A stretch of 64,000 bases of DNA. Source: Pseudomonas capeferrum (GTDB lineage: Bacteria; Pseudomonadota; Gammaproteobacteria; Pseudomonadales; Pseudomonadaceae). This document shows positions 16,280 to 25,008 of this stretch, piece by piece. Position 1 is the first letter of the stretch. Each line of letters begins with the position of its first letter. The stretch lies in the NCBI RefSeq assembly GCF_013523055.1, contig NZ_JAAMQM010000017.1:62001-126000 (forward strand), in the 5' to 3' direction. A program made the position numbers and the translations under genes. The notes beneath the pieces are model-generated. The model saw only the letters and a list, made by a program, of their open reading frames with translations, ran no database searches and was not told the DNA's origin.

Positions 16280-17338
16280 ATGCCCATTCCAGCGCCGCAA
16301 AGAGGCCGTGGTACGACCCACAATCCGCACAATCGCTTCGCACCTCATCGTTCGCTGGCCGAGGATGACGGCTGGACTCGGGAGGTGCCCTTGACCCAGG
16401 GCACCGAGGTGCGCAGCGAAACCGCCAAGACCATCATCACCCGCAACAACTCCCCGGATCTGCCGTTCGATCGCTCGGTCAATCCGTACCGCGGTTGCGA
16501 GCATGGTTGCATCTACTGCTATGCGCGTCCCAGTCATGCTTACTGGGACCTCTCCCCCGGGCTCGATTTCGAAACCAAGCTGATCGCCAAGACCAACGCC
16601 GCCGAAGTGCTCGAACAGCAATTGAGTAAGCCAGGCTACGTGTGCGCGCCGATCAACCTGGGTTCCAATACCGATCCTTACCAACCTATCGAGCGCGAGC
16701 AGCGGTTGACTCGGCGCCTGCTGGAAGTCCTGTTGCGCTATCGCCACCCGGTGACCATTGTCACCAAGGGGTCGCTGATCCTGCGTGACCTGGACCTGAT
16801 TGCCGAGCTGGCGCAACAACGGTTGGTCGCAGTGATGATCAGCCTGACCACTCTGGACGACGAGCTCAAGCGTACGCTTGAACCTCGCGCCGCGGCGCCC
16901 AAGGCACGGCTGCGGGCCATAGGCGTCTTGCGTGAAGCCGGTGTTCCGGTAGGCGTACTCTGTTCGCCGATAATTCCGATGATCAACGACTGCGAATTGG
17001 AGCGTCTGCTCGAAGCGGCCAAGACCGCCGGCGCGCAGAGTGCTGCCTACATGATGCTACGGCTGCCCTTGGAGGTAGCACCCTTGTTCGAGCAGTGGTT
17101 GCAGGACCATTATCCGCAGCGCACCGCGCACGTGCTCAGCCTGATTCGTCAGAGCCGGGGCGGTAAGCTCTATGACAGCCGCTTCGGTGCCCGCATGCGG
17201 GGCGAGGGTGTGTTCGCCGAGTTGCTGGCGCAGCGCTTCGGCAAGGCGATCCGCCGCCTGGACCTGAACCGACGTGAGGGATATGCACTCGATTGCACCG
17301 CGTTCTGTCCGCCTGGGGGCCAGCTCGCCTTGTTCTAG
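16280..17338 (+). CDS. PA0069-family radical SAM protein (SplB-like), SOS-controlled
   Basis: The 352-residue radical SAM protein has the [4Fe-4S] motif CEHGCIYCYA (C73, C77, C80), preceded by NPYRG, the signature of the Rv2578c/PA0069 group related to spore photoproduct lyase. Other family marks are LGSNTDPYQPIE and VTIVTKGSLILRDLDL. The reaction is unknown; DNA repair or nucleotide modification has been suggested for relatives. The LexA box immediately upstream supports a DNA-damage role. I recall PA0069 being reported among LexA-controlled P. aeruginosa genes, but cannot verify that here. Confidence 0.92.
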   Translation: MPIPAPQRGRGTTHNPHNRFAPHRSLAEDDGWTREVPLTQGTEVRSETAKTIITRNNSPDLPFDRSVNPYRGCEHGCIYCYARPSHAYWDLSPGLDFETKLIAKTNAAEVLEQQLSKPGYVCAPINLGSNTDPYQPIEREQRLTRRLLEVLLRYRHPVTIVTKGSLILRDLDLIAELAQQRLVAVMISLTTLDDELKRTLEPRAAAPKARLRAIGVLREAGVPVGVLCSPIIPMINDCELERLLEAAKTAGAQSAAYMMLRLPLEVAPLFEQWLQDHYPQRTAHVLSLIRQSRGGKLYDSRFGARMRGEGVFAELLAQRFGKAIRRLDLNRREGYALDCTAFCPPGGQLALF

Positions 17339-17349
17339 GCACATGCTGG

Positions 17350-17373
17350 TTAGTGGCCGCTAATGTTTTTTTG
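17350..17373 (+). terminator. Weak intrinsic terminator after the radical SAM gene
   Basis: TTAGTGGCCGCTAA folds into a 5-bp stem (one T-G pair) with loop GGCC and is followed by TG and seven T residues. It starts 11 bases after the stop. The stem is short but the T-tract is good. Confidence 0.45.
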
Positions 17374-17581
17374 CTATTATTCAGGCTCCTTCCTTTTGAA
17401 GCTGGAACGCCCGTTCTAGACGATTCTAATTCAGTTTCAGTTAAGTTTTACCCGGTAGCGTAGGAAAACAGTTCACAAGGACTGTGATTAATGTTCGGTG
17501 CCTGTCATCTAAATGCCACGCATAGCCAGAATCTTTAATCGGTAAAATGGATTTACCTACAAACCGTCAAGAGGATGAATC

Positions 17582-18301
17582 ATGCCCGTCAAGGACCCCT
17601 CCAAGGTTGTTCCGGATGTACCTGCCGAAAGCGCCGATGCTGCCCTGAAGCACATCGTCGACGGCTTCGTCAGGTTTCATCATGAGGTCTTCCCGGAACA
17701 GGAAGCCCTGTTCAAGAAGCTCGCCACCGCGCAAAAGCCTCGCGCCATGTTCATCACCTGTGCCGATTCGCGCATCGTGCCCGAGCTGATCACCCAGAGC
17801 TCGCCCGGCGATCTGTTCGTGACCCGCAACGTCGGTAACGTCGTGCCGCCGTATGGCCAGATGAATGGCGGCGTGTCCACCGCCATCGAGTACGCGGTCA
17901 TGGCTCTGGGGGTTCACCACATCATCGTGTGCGGTCACTCCGACTGCGGTGCGATGCGTGCAGTGCTCAACCCGCAGAGTCTGGAGAAGATGCCGACCGT
18001 CAAGGCATGGCTGCGCCATGCGGAAGTCGCTCGGACCGTGGTCGAGGACAACTGCTCGTGTGGCAGCGAGCATGAAACCATGCAGGTGCTGACCAAGGAA
18101 AACGTCATCGCCCAGTTGCAGCATCTGCGTACCCACCCTTCCGTGGCTTCGCGCCTGGCGGCGGGTCAGCTGTACATCCATGGCTGGATCTATGACATCG
18201 AGACGAGCCAGATCGAAGCCTATGATGCCGAAAGAGACAGCTTCAGGCCGTTGACTTCCGGCGATGCCGTTCCCTGCGCAACGCCGCGAGGACGCTACTA
18301 A
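17582..18301 (+). CDS. Beta-class carbonic anhydrase
   Basis: The 239-residue enzyme interconverts CO2 and bicarbonate. Zinc ligands are C60 (CADSR, with the D62-R64 dyad), H119 and C122 (CGHSDCGA). It has the long beta-CA N-terminal helix and the GDLFVTRNVGNVV and YGQMNGGVSTAIEYAV motifs. A CAAGAGGATGAATC precedes the ATG. The next gene encodes a SulP permease; this pairing is widespread and suggests that the two handle bicarbonate together. The 237 bases upstream hold no gene and no operator I recognise. Confidence 0.96.
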   Translation: MPVKDPSKVVPDVPAESADAALKHIVDGFVRFHHEVFPEQEALFKKLATAQKPRAMFITCADSRIVPELITQSSPGDLFVTRNVGNVVPPYGQMNGGVSTAIEYAVMALGVHHIIVCGHSDCGAMRAVLNPQSLEKMPTVKAWLRHAEVARTVVEDNCSCGSEHETMQVLTKENVIAQLQHLRTHPSVASRLAAGQLYIHGWIYDIETSQIEAYDAERDSFRPLTSGDAVPCATPRGRY

Positions 18302-18336
18302 GCGTCCCTTGCCCACACGTTGAAACCTTGACTGGC

Positions 18337-18359
18337 GACCGCACCCTTTGGGTGTGGTC
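18337..18359 (+). other. Hairpin between carbonic anhydrase and sulP genes
   Basis: GACCGCACCC and GGGTGTGGTC form a 10-bp stem (one wobble) with loop TTT, 35 bases after the carbonic anhydrase stop. No T-tract follows. It may cause partial termination or protect the upstream mRNA end, giving less sulP than carbonic anhydrase message. Confidence 0.45.
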
Positions 18360-18484
18360 CCGTCATCGGCTGCCTTGAATTTCCCTTATTGCCCTGCCGG
18401 GTCGCTGGCGGCTTACGGCTGCGCGTCCGACGGGTCCCTGTTACTGGCCATAGGAATGGCCTCGAGATCGAGAGAAGGAATCTG

Positions 18485-20014
18485 ATGGTGAACAAGACAC
18501 AGATCAAGGCGGCCGTGCCGCGTGAGTTGCTGGCGTCAGTAGTGGTCTTTCTGGTGGCCCTGCCGCTGTGCATGGGCATTGCGATTGCTTCGGGCATGCC
18601 ACCGGCCAAGGGGCTGATCACCGGTATCATCGGCGGCCTGGTCGTGGGCTTCCTGGCGGGCTCGCCCCTCCAGGTGAGCGGCCCTGCCGCAGGCCTGGCG
18701 GTATTGGTGTTCGAGCTGGTACGCCAGCACGGCATGGCGATGTTGGGCCCGATCCTGCTACTGGCCGGCCTGCTGCAGTTGCTGGCCGGGAGGTTTCGGC
18801 TGGGATGCTGGTTCAGGGTCACGGCGCCTGCCGTGGTGTATGGCATGCTTGCCGGTATCGGTGTGCTGATCGTGCTGTCGCAATTGCATGTCATGTTCGA
18901 TACCTCACCACAGCCTTCCGGCATGCAGAATCTGATGGGCTTCCCCGCTACCTTGGCGGCTGCGCTGCCGCTGGAAAGCGCAGCGAGCGGTTGGCAGGCC
19001 GGCGCCCTGGGACTGGGCACCATTGCCATGATGTGGGGATGGGAACGCTGGCGACCGCAGCGTCTGCGCTTTATCCCGGGCGCGTTGCTGGGGGTGGCGT
19101 CGATGACCGCGATCAGTGTCTGGCTCGCGTTGCCGGTCAACCGAGTGGTAGTGCCCGCGGACCTTACCGAAGCCATCGACTGGATCCGTCTGGACGACCT
19201 GACGAAACTGGCTGACCCGACACTGCTGGTAGCGGCCGTGGCCCTGGCGTTCATCGCCAGCGCGGAGACTCTGCTGTCTGCCGCAGCGGTCGACCGCATG
19301 CACAGCGGACAGCGTTCGGACTTCGATCGCGAATTGTCGGCCCAAGGCATCGGCAACATGTTGTGTGGCGTGTTAGGTGCCCTGCCGATGACCGGGGTGA
19401 TCGTACGCAGTTCGGCGAATGTCCAGGCTGGTGCCCAGACACGCGCCTCGGCCATCCTGCATGGCCTATGGTTGCTCGGATTCGTGGTAGTGCTGAGCCA
19501 GGTGCTGCAGCAGATTCCGGTCGCGAGCCTTGCCGGCGTGCTGGTCTTCACCGGCGTGAAACTGGTCGACTTCAAGGCGTTCCGCGGTCTCAGCCGCTAT
19601 GGCCGCATGCCGATGTTCACTTATGCGGCTACTGCATTGGCGATCGTCTTCACCGATCTGTTGACGGGTGTACTGCTGGGCTTCGCCCTGACCTTGCTGA
19701 AGCTTGCGTTCAAGGCGGCGCGTCTGAAGATCAACCTGGTGGACCTCGAAACACCCGGGCACATGGAGCTGCGACTGACAGGCGCCGCCACCTTCCTCAA
19801 GGTACCGGCCTTGACCCAGGCACTCGACAGCGTACCAGCAGGCACGACCCTGCATGTGCCACTGGCCAACCTGCGTTACATCGATCACTCGGTGCTGGAG
19901 TTGCTGGAGGACTGGGGCCGAGCGAACCGCGCCATGGGGTCGCGCCTGATGCTCGAGCAGCGTGGGCTCAAGCGCAGGATCGAGGGTGGGTTGCGCACGG
20001 CCGCAGAGGTCTGA
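18485..20014 (+). CDS. SulP-family anion permease with STAS domain
   Basis: The 509-residue protein has about 10-12 membrane segments, beginning with ELLASVVVFLVALPLCMGIAIASGMPPAKGLITGIIGG, the SulP signature region with LQVSGPAAGLAVLVFELV. After the last membrane segment (ALAIVFTDLLTGVLLGFALTLLKL) lies a short STAS domain containing LANLRYIDHSVLELLEDW. SulP proteins carry sulfate, bicarbonate, dicarboxylates or chloride; the adjacent carbonic anhydrase favours bicarbonate (inference). The start at 18485 has GAGAAGG 8 bases ahead; an in-frame 32-residue extension is Arg-rich and unlikely. The stop codon abuts the next, convergent gene. Confidence 0.94.
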   Translation: MVNKTQIKAAVPRELLASVVVFLVALPLCMGIAIASGMPPAKGLITGIIGGLVVGFLAGSPLQVSGPAAGLAVLVFELVRQHGMAMLGPILLLAGLLQLLAGRFRLGCWFRVTAPAVVYGMLAGIGVLIVLSQLHVMFDTSPQPSGMQNLMGFPATLAAALPLESAASGWQAGALGLGTIAMMWGWERWRPQRLRFIPGALLGVASMTAISVWLALPVNRVVVPADLTEAIDWIRLDDLTKLADPTLLVAAVALAFIASAETLLSAAAVDRMHSGQRSDFDRELSAQGIGNMLCGVLGALPMTGVIVRSSANVQAGAQTRASAILHGLWLLGFVVVLSQVLQQIPVASLAGVLVFTGVKLVDFKAFRGLSRYGRMPMFTYAATALAIVFTDLLTGVLLGFALTLLKLAFKAARLKINLVDLETPGHMELRLTGAATFLKVPALTQALDSVPAGTTLHVPLANLRYIDHSVLELLEDWGRANRAMGSRLMLEQRGLKRRIEGGLRTAAEV

Positions 20015-21100
20015 TCAGTCCTCTTCGACCACTTTCATGGTGGGGGAGCCGGGCCAGGTGCCATACAGGTTGATGGTCCGGCTACCCCCTACCCACTGGC
20101 TCAGCGGCGTGGCCCAGTTGAGCACCTGGATATCGTTCTGGCCAATGTTGACGAACTCCGCGCTTACTTGCAGGCGCGTGGCATTCAGGGGAATGTCGTT
20201 GAAATTGGCCGAACTCCCGCCGGTGATCAACGTTTTCCTTTCGACACGCCCGGCCGGGGTTTCGTAGGTAACGGTGACCTTGGTGGTGTAGGTCGTCGCG
20301 GAAGTAGCCTTGCTGTCGATGTGCAGCTTGAGCGAGCCGATCTTTCTGACCCAGGTCGGAATCAACAGTTTGCTGCCGCCGAACGAGGTAAAGCTATAGG
20401 CCACTGGCAGTGGATGGGTGGCCACCTCGCCATCCTTGCCAGGTAACGTATGCGACTCGACGGCTGAAGTGTCACGGCTTGCGATGAACGACGCGCCGCC
20501 CTTGCCGGAAATACCGTCCTCGCCCAGCAAGGTATTCAAGCCGCTGGCAGTCCCTGACAAGGAAAACTTTGCATTCTTGCGTTTGGCGCCGGCATTTATG
20601 CCGCTGTCGGCATAAATAACGTTGTTGACCACGCCAAAGCCTTCGGCAATACCGCCGTTGCTGGCCATCCCGACCGATTTGGCCTGCTCGTACAACCACT
20701 CGTATTGTCCGTGGATCAAGGACATGTCGCTGAGGCGATGCTCGCTGTTGATGGCGAACTCGGAGGCGATGGATTCCTCTTTCCCAAAGGTCCACTCCAA
20801 GGTGATGTCAGGCTTGGCCAAGGCGCCGGTCGCGGGATCGAAAACGGTCCCCTGGATATTGGCTTTCATTTCCTTTCGCTGCACGTCCTTGGAGCTGATG
20901 GCCCACCGACGCCCTTGGCTGATCCTGATGGTTTCAGTCTTGGGCATTGCCTCCCTCACCAGGGTGAACTCGCCGGATGCCGGATCGACGATACCCACAG
21001 CGCCTGGCTTGATGATCGGATTGAGCGCCCAGTTGCCCCACAGGGTCGGGCGGCTGCCACGCAGCAGGTCGGTGTAGATTCGATTCCATTTGATAGCCAT
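20015..21100 (-). CDS. Uncharacterised protein with a cytolysin-domain-4-like C-terminus
   Basis: This is a 361-residue protein without signal peptide or membrane segment. I do not recognise the family of residues 1-250, which are rich in Ser, Gly and charged residues (KPGAVGIVDPASGEFTLV; FSLSGTASGLNTLLGEDG). Residues 268-361 look like the last beta-sandwich of cholesterol-dependent cytolysins: TYTTKVTVTYETPAGRV, then SSANFNDIPLNATRLQVSAEF, then SRTINLYGTWPGSPTMKVVEE, in the order and spacing of AHFTTSIP...NLSVKI and RTISIWGT...PQVED of pneumolysin. The Trp-rich undecapeptide and the signal peptide are absent. The start ATG 21100 has GAAAGGAAGACG upstream. It is convergent with sulP, with no spacer. 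A pore-forming or membrane-binding effector is possible but unproven. Confidence 0.75.
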   Translation of the reverse strand: MAIKWNRIYTDLLRGSRPTLWGNWALNPIIKPGAVGIVDPASGEFTLVREAMPKTETIRISQGRRWAISSKDVQRKEMKANIQGTVFDPATGALAKPDITLEWTFGKEESIASEFAINSEHRLSDMSLIHGQYEWLYEQAKSVGMASNGGIAEGFGVVNNVIYADSGINAGAKRKNAKFSLSGTASGLNTLLGEDGISGKGGASFIASRDTSAVESHTLPGKDGEVATHPLPVAYSFTSFGGSKLLIPTWVRKIGSLKLHIDSKATSATTYTTKVTVTYETPAGRVERKTLITGGSSANFNDIPLNATRLQVSAEFVNIGQNDIQVLNWATPLSQWVGGSRTINLYGTWPGSPTMKVVEED

Positions 21101-21221
21101 GTCGTCTTCCTTTCCTGTTGTGAATGATCCGCCCTCGCGAACGGATGCAGAAGACGCTATCAAGCAGGTGGGAATGGCATCAGCGGGAGCCGCTTCCTGG
21201 CGGCTCGTGCGGGGGCGGGAA

Positions 21222-21869
21222 TCAGTGGAGCGTATTGAGGGAGAGTTCGACGTTCAGCTGCCGCGACAGGCAGGGCCAGCGCTTCCACGCGGCACCGGTA
21301 GCCGGGCTGCTCAAGGCTTCACGGTACGCTTCGACCGATTCCAGCGCGAAGCTGGCCTCGTCCAGCATCTCGTCTACCGAGTGATGCACCACTTCATCCA
21401 GCTGGTTGGCAAAGCTTTCGCCGATGAGCTGGTGGGCGATCAGGTTGGCCACGGTCGTATCGACCGGGATCAGTGGTTGTCGGAAATGACGGATGTACAG
21501 GTCGTTCACTTCTTCGACCAGGCGATGGGCGAGGTAGGCTTCATCCAGCAGGCAATCGAGCCCGACCTGGCCTGTCATTATCTCCGGCGGCTGCAGGAAA
21601 TAGGCTTCGGCTAGCTTCAGCACCGGCTTGACCTGGCTTTCAATGCCCGCTTCCTGCGCTACCGCATGAGCGGCCTCGAGCAACTCCGGGACCTGGTCGA
21701 TATAGGCACCGACGAAGCGGGTCATGGTGCCAGGCGCATCTTCCCGCGGCAGCTGGATGGACGGGTGCAGGAGAGGCAATTGCTGTTCGAGCCGCTGTTT
21801 CAGCTGGCCGGTCTGGCTTTCATGTTGGTGGGCAAAGGTAATCTGCTCGCGCAATGCGGCGATGTTCAT
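21222..21869 (-). CDS. Conserved hypothetical protein
   Basis: The 215-residue, mostly helical acidic protein runs MNIAALREQITFAHQHESQTGQLKQRLEQQLPLLHPSIQL and later MTRFVGAYIDQVPELLEAAHAVAQEAGIESQVKPVLKLAEAYFLQPPEI. There is no signal peptide, membrane segment or catalytic motif that I can name. Its position between the carbonic anhydrase/SulP genes and coxB matches a conserved hypothetical gene at the same place in other pseudomonads (PA0104 position). The start at 21869 is preceded by TGGAGTTGTC. No function is proposed. Confidence 0.85.
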   Translation of the reverse strand: MNIAALREQITFAHQHESQTGQLKQRLEQQLPLLHPSIQLPREDAPGTMTRFVGAYIDQVPELLEAAHAVAQEAGIESQVKPVLKLAEAYFLQPPEIMTGQVGLDCLLDEAYLAHRLVEEVNDLYIRHFRQPLIPVDTTVANLIAHQLIGESFANQLDEVVHHSVDEMLDEASFALESVEAYREALSSPATGAAWKRWPCLSRQLNVELSLNTLH

Positions 21870-22234
21870 GACAACTCCAGGGACAGGACATGACAAACGG
21901 AAGACACTAAGTTAGCTCGGCTGGAGAATTACTTAAGACATAATTGTTATAAATGAAACGATTAACTAGCTGATCAGGAATATAAATGGCGATAAGGGGC
22001 GTTTAGGCCTGTATTTATGGGGTTCATGCCTGAAGCGACAATTTCATGAAGGTGTTTTCATGAGGCCATGGCGGGCCTTCGTCCCCTGGCTATACTCCGC
22101 TTGAAGATGATTCGTTGATGAGGCCCGACTGCTATTCGCAGAGAGCTCGGTCGTCGAAGTACGCAGTCTTGACGCCGTACCCTTCGCCTTGAGTCCACGC
22201 CTCCGGGACAATAAGAACGATAAGGGGTACCCGC
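21870..22234. promoter_or_regulatory. cox operon upstream region
   Basis: This 365-base gene-free interval is AT-rich in its first half. It contains an 8-base direct repeat TTTCATGA at 22042-22049 and 22056-22063 (spacing 14, about 1.3 helical turns), which also forms the inverted repeat CATGAA-N6-TTCATG. A -10-like TATACT lies at 22091-22096 with no good -35, as expected for an activator-dependent promoter. The spacing suggests a transcription start near 22103, leaving about a 130-base leader before coxB. Confidence 0.45.
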
Positions 22235-23359
22235 ATGCGACATCCATACGTCTGGATGGGCCTGCTGTCGTGGATGGCGTTCGGTCAGGCGCAAGGCGCC
22301 TGGACGGTGAACATGGCTCCGGGGGTCACGGAAGTCTCGAACGCCGTATTCGAGCTGCACATGATCATTTTCTGGATCTGCGTGGTGATCGGCATCCTGG
22401 TGTTCGGCGTGATGTTCTGGTCGATGGTTCTTCACCGGCGCTCGACGGGCCAGCAACCGGCCAGCTTCCACGAGCACACACGGGTAGAGATTCTCTGGAC
22501 CGTAATCCCCTTCCTGATTTTGGTGGCCATGGCGATTCCCGCCACCAAGACGCTCATCGACATCTACGACGCCAGTGAGTCGGACATCGATATCCAGGTG
22601 ACCGGGTACCAGTGGAAGTGGCACTACAAGTACCTGGGCCAGGACGTGGAGTTCTTCAGCAACCTGGCCACGCCCGCCGGGCAGATCAGCAACCAGGCGC
22701 CCAAGGGTGAGCATTACCTGCTCGAGGTCGACCAGCCATTGGTGTTGCCGGTCGGTGCCAAGGTGCGTTTTCTGGTGACCGCCGCCGATGTCATTCATTC
22801 CTGGTGGGTACCGGCCTTCGCGGTCAAGCGTGATGCTATTCCTGGGTTCGTCAACGAGGCCTGGACGCGTATCGAAAAGCCTGGCATCTACCGTGGCCAG
22901 TGCACCGAGTTATGCGGCAAGGACCATGGCTTCATGCCTGTGGTGGTCGAGGTCAAATCCCGTTCCGATTACGACAGCTGGCTTGGCGAGCGCAAGGCGG
23001 AAGCAGCCAAGCTCAAGGAATTGACCAGCAAGGAGTGGACCCTGGAGGAGCTGGTCGAACGCGGCGACAAGGTCTATCACACCACCTGTGTCGCCTGCCA
23101 TCAGGCCGAAGGCCAGGGCCTGCCGCCGATGTTCCCGGCGCTCAAGGGCTCGAAGATCGCCACCGGACCGCTCGAAGACCACCTGGGCATCGTCTTCCAT
23201 GGCAAGCCCGGCACGGCCATGGCCGCTTTCGGCAAGCAGCTGTCGGAAGTCGATATCGCCGCGGTGGTCACTTACGAGCGTAACGCCTGGGGCAACGCCA
23301 AGGGCGACATGGTCACGCCCAAGGATGTGCTGGCGCTCAAGCAGGCGCAGAGCCAGTGA
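22235..23359 (+). CDS. coxB: Cytochrome c oxidase subunit II with fused cytochrome c domain
   Basis: The 374-residue protein has a signal peptide (ending about AQG, residue 21), two membrane helices (HMIIFWICVVIGILVFGVMFW; VEILWTVIPFLILVAMAIPA), then the cupredoxin CuA domain with C223-TEL-C227, H231 and M234 (CTELCGKDHGFM) and HSWWVPAF. The C-terminus adds a class I cytochrome c domain with CVACH at 285-289 and a distal Met in KPGTAMAAF. The fused heme makes this a caa3-type subunit that accepts electrons from cytochrome c4 or c5. It is the first gene of the cox cluster; ATAAGGGGTACCC precedes the ATG. Confidence 0.97.
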   Translation: MRHPYVWMGLLSWMAFGQAQGAWTVNMAPGVTEVSNAVFELHMIIFWICVVIGILVFGVMFWSMVLHRRSTGQQPASFHEHTRVEILWTVIPFLILVAMAIPATKTLIDIYDASESDIDIQVTGYQWKWHYKYLGQDVEFFSNLATPAGQISNQAPKGEHYLLEVDQPLVLPVGAKVRFLVTAADVIHSWWVPAFAVKRDAIPGFVNEAWTRIEKPGIYRGQCTELCGKDHGFMPVVVEVKSRSDYDSWLGERKAEAAKLKELTSKEWTLEELVERGDKVYHTTCVACHQAEGQGLPPMFPALKGSKIATGPLEDHLGIVFHGKPGTAMAAFGKQLSEVDIAAVVTYERNAWGNAKGDMVTPKDVLALKQAQSQ

Positions 23360-23411
23360 GCCGGATCATCGCAGGTTGCCGCAGCCGTCATCGGATTGCA
23401 GGAGACAGGAC

Positions 23412-25001
23412 ATGAGTGCAGTAATCGACGAGCATGGCCATGGGCACGAACATGTGCATGGTCCGGCCAAGGGCTTGATGCGCTGGGTGCTGACCACCAA
23501 TCACAAGGACATCGGAACGATGTACCTGTGGTTCAGTTTCACCATGTTCCTGCTCGGCGGCTCCTTCGCCATGGTGATTCGCGCCGAGCTGTTTCAGCCG
23601 GGTCTGCAGATCGTGGAGCCGGCCTTCTTCAACCAGATGACCACCATGCATGGCCTGATCATGGTCTTCGGCGCGGTGATGCCGGCGTTCGTCGGGCTGG
23701 CCAACTGGATGATCCCCTTGATGATCGGCGCGCCGGACATGGCCTTGCCGCGCATGAACAACTTCAGCTTCTGGCTGCTGCCGGCCGCCTTCCTGCTACT
23801 GGTCTCGACCCTGTTCAGCCCAGGGGGCGGACCGAACTTCGGCTGGACCTTCTACGCGCCCCTGTCCACGACCTACGCGCCCGAAAGCGTGACGTTTTTC
23901 ATCTTCGCCATTCACCTGATGGGTATCAGCTCGATCATGGGTGCGATCAATGTCATCGCCACCATCCTCAATCTGCGCGCTCCCGGCATGACCCTGATGA
24001 AGATGCCCCTGTTCGTCTGGACCTGGCTGATCACCGCTTTCCTGCTGATCGCCGTGATGCCGGTGCTCGCCGGGGTGGTGACCATGATGCTCATGGACAT
24101 CCACTTCGGCACCAGCTTTTTCAGCGCGGCGGGTGGCGGCGACCCTGTGTTGTTTCAGCATGTGTTCTGGTTCTTCGGCCATCCGGAGGTCTACATCATG
24201 ATCCTGCCGGCCTTCGGCGCCGTCAGCTCGATCATCCCGGCCTTTTCGCGCAAGCCCCTGTTCGGCTACACCTCCATGGTCTACGCCACCGGGGCGATCG
24301 CTTTCCTGTCGTTCATCGTCTGGGCGCACCACATGTTCGTGGTCGGCGTCCCGGTGGTCGGCGAGCTGTTCTTCATGTACGCGACCATGCTTATCGCCGT
24401 GCCTACCGGGGTGAAGGTGTTCAACTGGGTCAGCACCATGTGGCAGGGAGCGCTGACGTTCGAGACGCCCATGCTGTTCGCCGTGGCATTCGTGATCCTG
24501 TTCACCATCGGCGGCTTCTCGGGGCTGATGCTGGCGATCGCGCCTGCCGACTTCCAGTACCACGACACCTATTTCGTGGTCGCTCACTTCCACTACGTGC
24601 TGGTTCCCGGCGCCATCTTCGGCATCTTCGCCTCCGCTTACTACTGGCTACCGAAATGGACCGGGCACATGTACGACGAAACCCTGGGCAAGCTGCATTT
24701 CTGGTTGTCCTTCATCGGCATGAACATGGCGTTCTTCCCCATGCATTTCGTCGGCCTGGCAGGCATGCCGCGGCGGGTACCGGACTACAACCTGCAGTTC
24801 GCGGATTTCAACATGGTCTCGTCGATCGGTGCGTTCACCTTCGGGGCCACACAGATTTTCTTCCTGTTCATCGTCATCAAATGTATCCGCGGTGGCGAGC
24901 CGGCCCCCGCCAAGCCATGGGACGGCGCCGAGGGGCTGGAGTGGTCCGTGCCCTCGCCCGCGCCGTACCACACCTTCCAGACCCCGCCCGAGGTCAAGTA
25001 G
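23412..25001 (+). CDS. coxA: Cytochrome c oxidase subunit I
   Basis: The 529-residue, 12-helix heme-copper oxidase subunit has MTTMHGLIMVFG (heme a His), the CuB/Tyr ring HPEVYIMILPAFG and the HH pair in WAHHMFVVG, and HDTYFVVAHFHYVLVPG with the two heme ligands. The K-channel Tyr in HPEVY marks a type A oxidase. The His-rich N-terminus (HGHGHEHVHGPAKG) is common in Pseudomonas. The start at 23412 has AGGAGACAGGAC upstream. It is cotranscribed with coxB (52-base gap) and ctaG (7-base gap). Confidence 0.98.
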   Translation: MSAVIDEHGHGHEHVHGPAKGLMRWVLTTNHKDIGTMYLWFSFTMFLLGGSFAMVIRAELFQPGLQIVEPAFFNQMTTMHGLIMVFGAVMPAFVGLANWMIPLMIGAPDMALPRMNNFSFWLLPAAFLLLVSTLFSPGGGPNFGWTFYAPLSTTYAPESVTFFIFAIHLMGISSIMGAINVIATILNLRAPGMTLMKMPLFVWTWLITAFLLIAVMPVLAGVVTMMLMDIHFGTSFFSAAGGGDPVLFQHVFWFFGHPEVYIMILPAFGAVSSIIPAFSRKPLFGYTSMVYATGAIAFLSFIVWAHHMFVVGVPVVGELFFMYATMLIAVPTGVKVFNWVSTMWQGALTFETPMLFAVAFVILFTIGGFSGLMLAIAPADFQYHDTYFVVAHFHYVLVPGAIFGIFASAYYWLPKWTGHMYDETLGKLHFWLSFIGMNMAFFPMHFVGLAGMPRRVPDYNLQFADFNMVSSIGAFTFGATQIFFLFIVIKCIRGGEPAPAKPWDGAEGLEWSVPSPAPYHTFQTPPEVK

Positions 25002-25008
25002 GAGCGCC

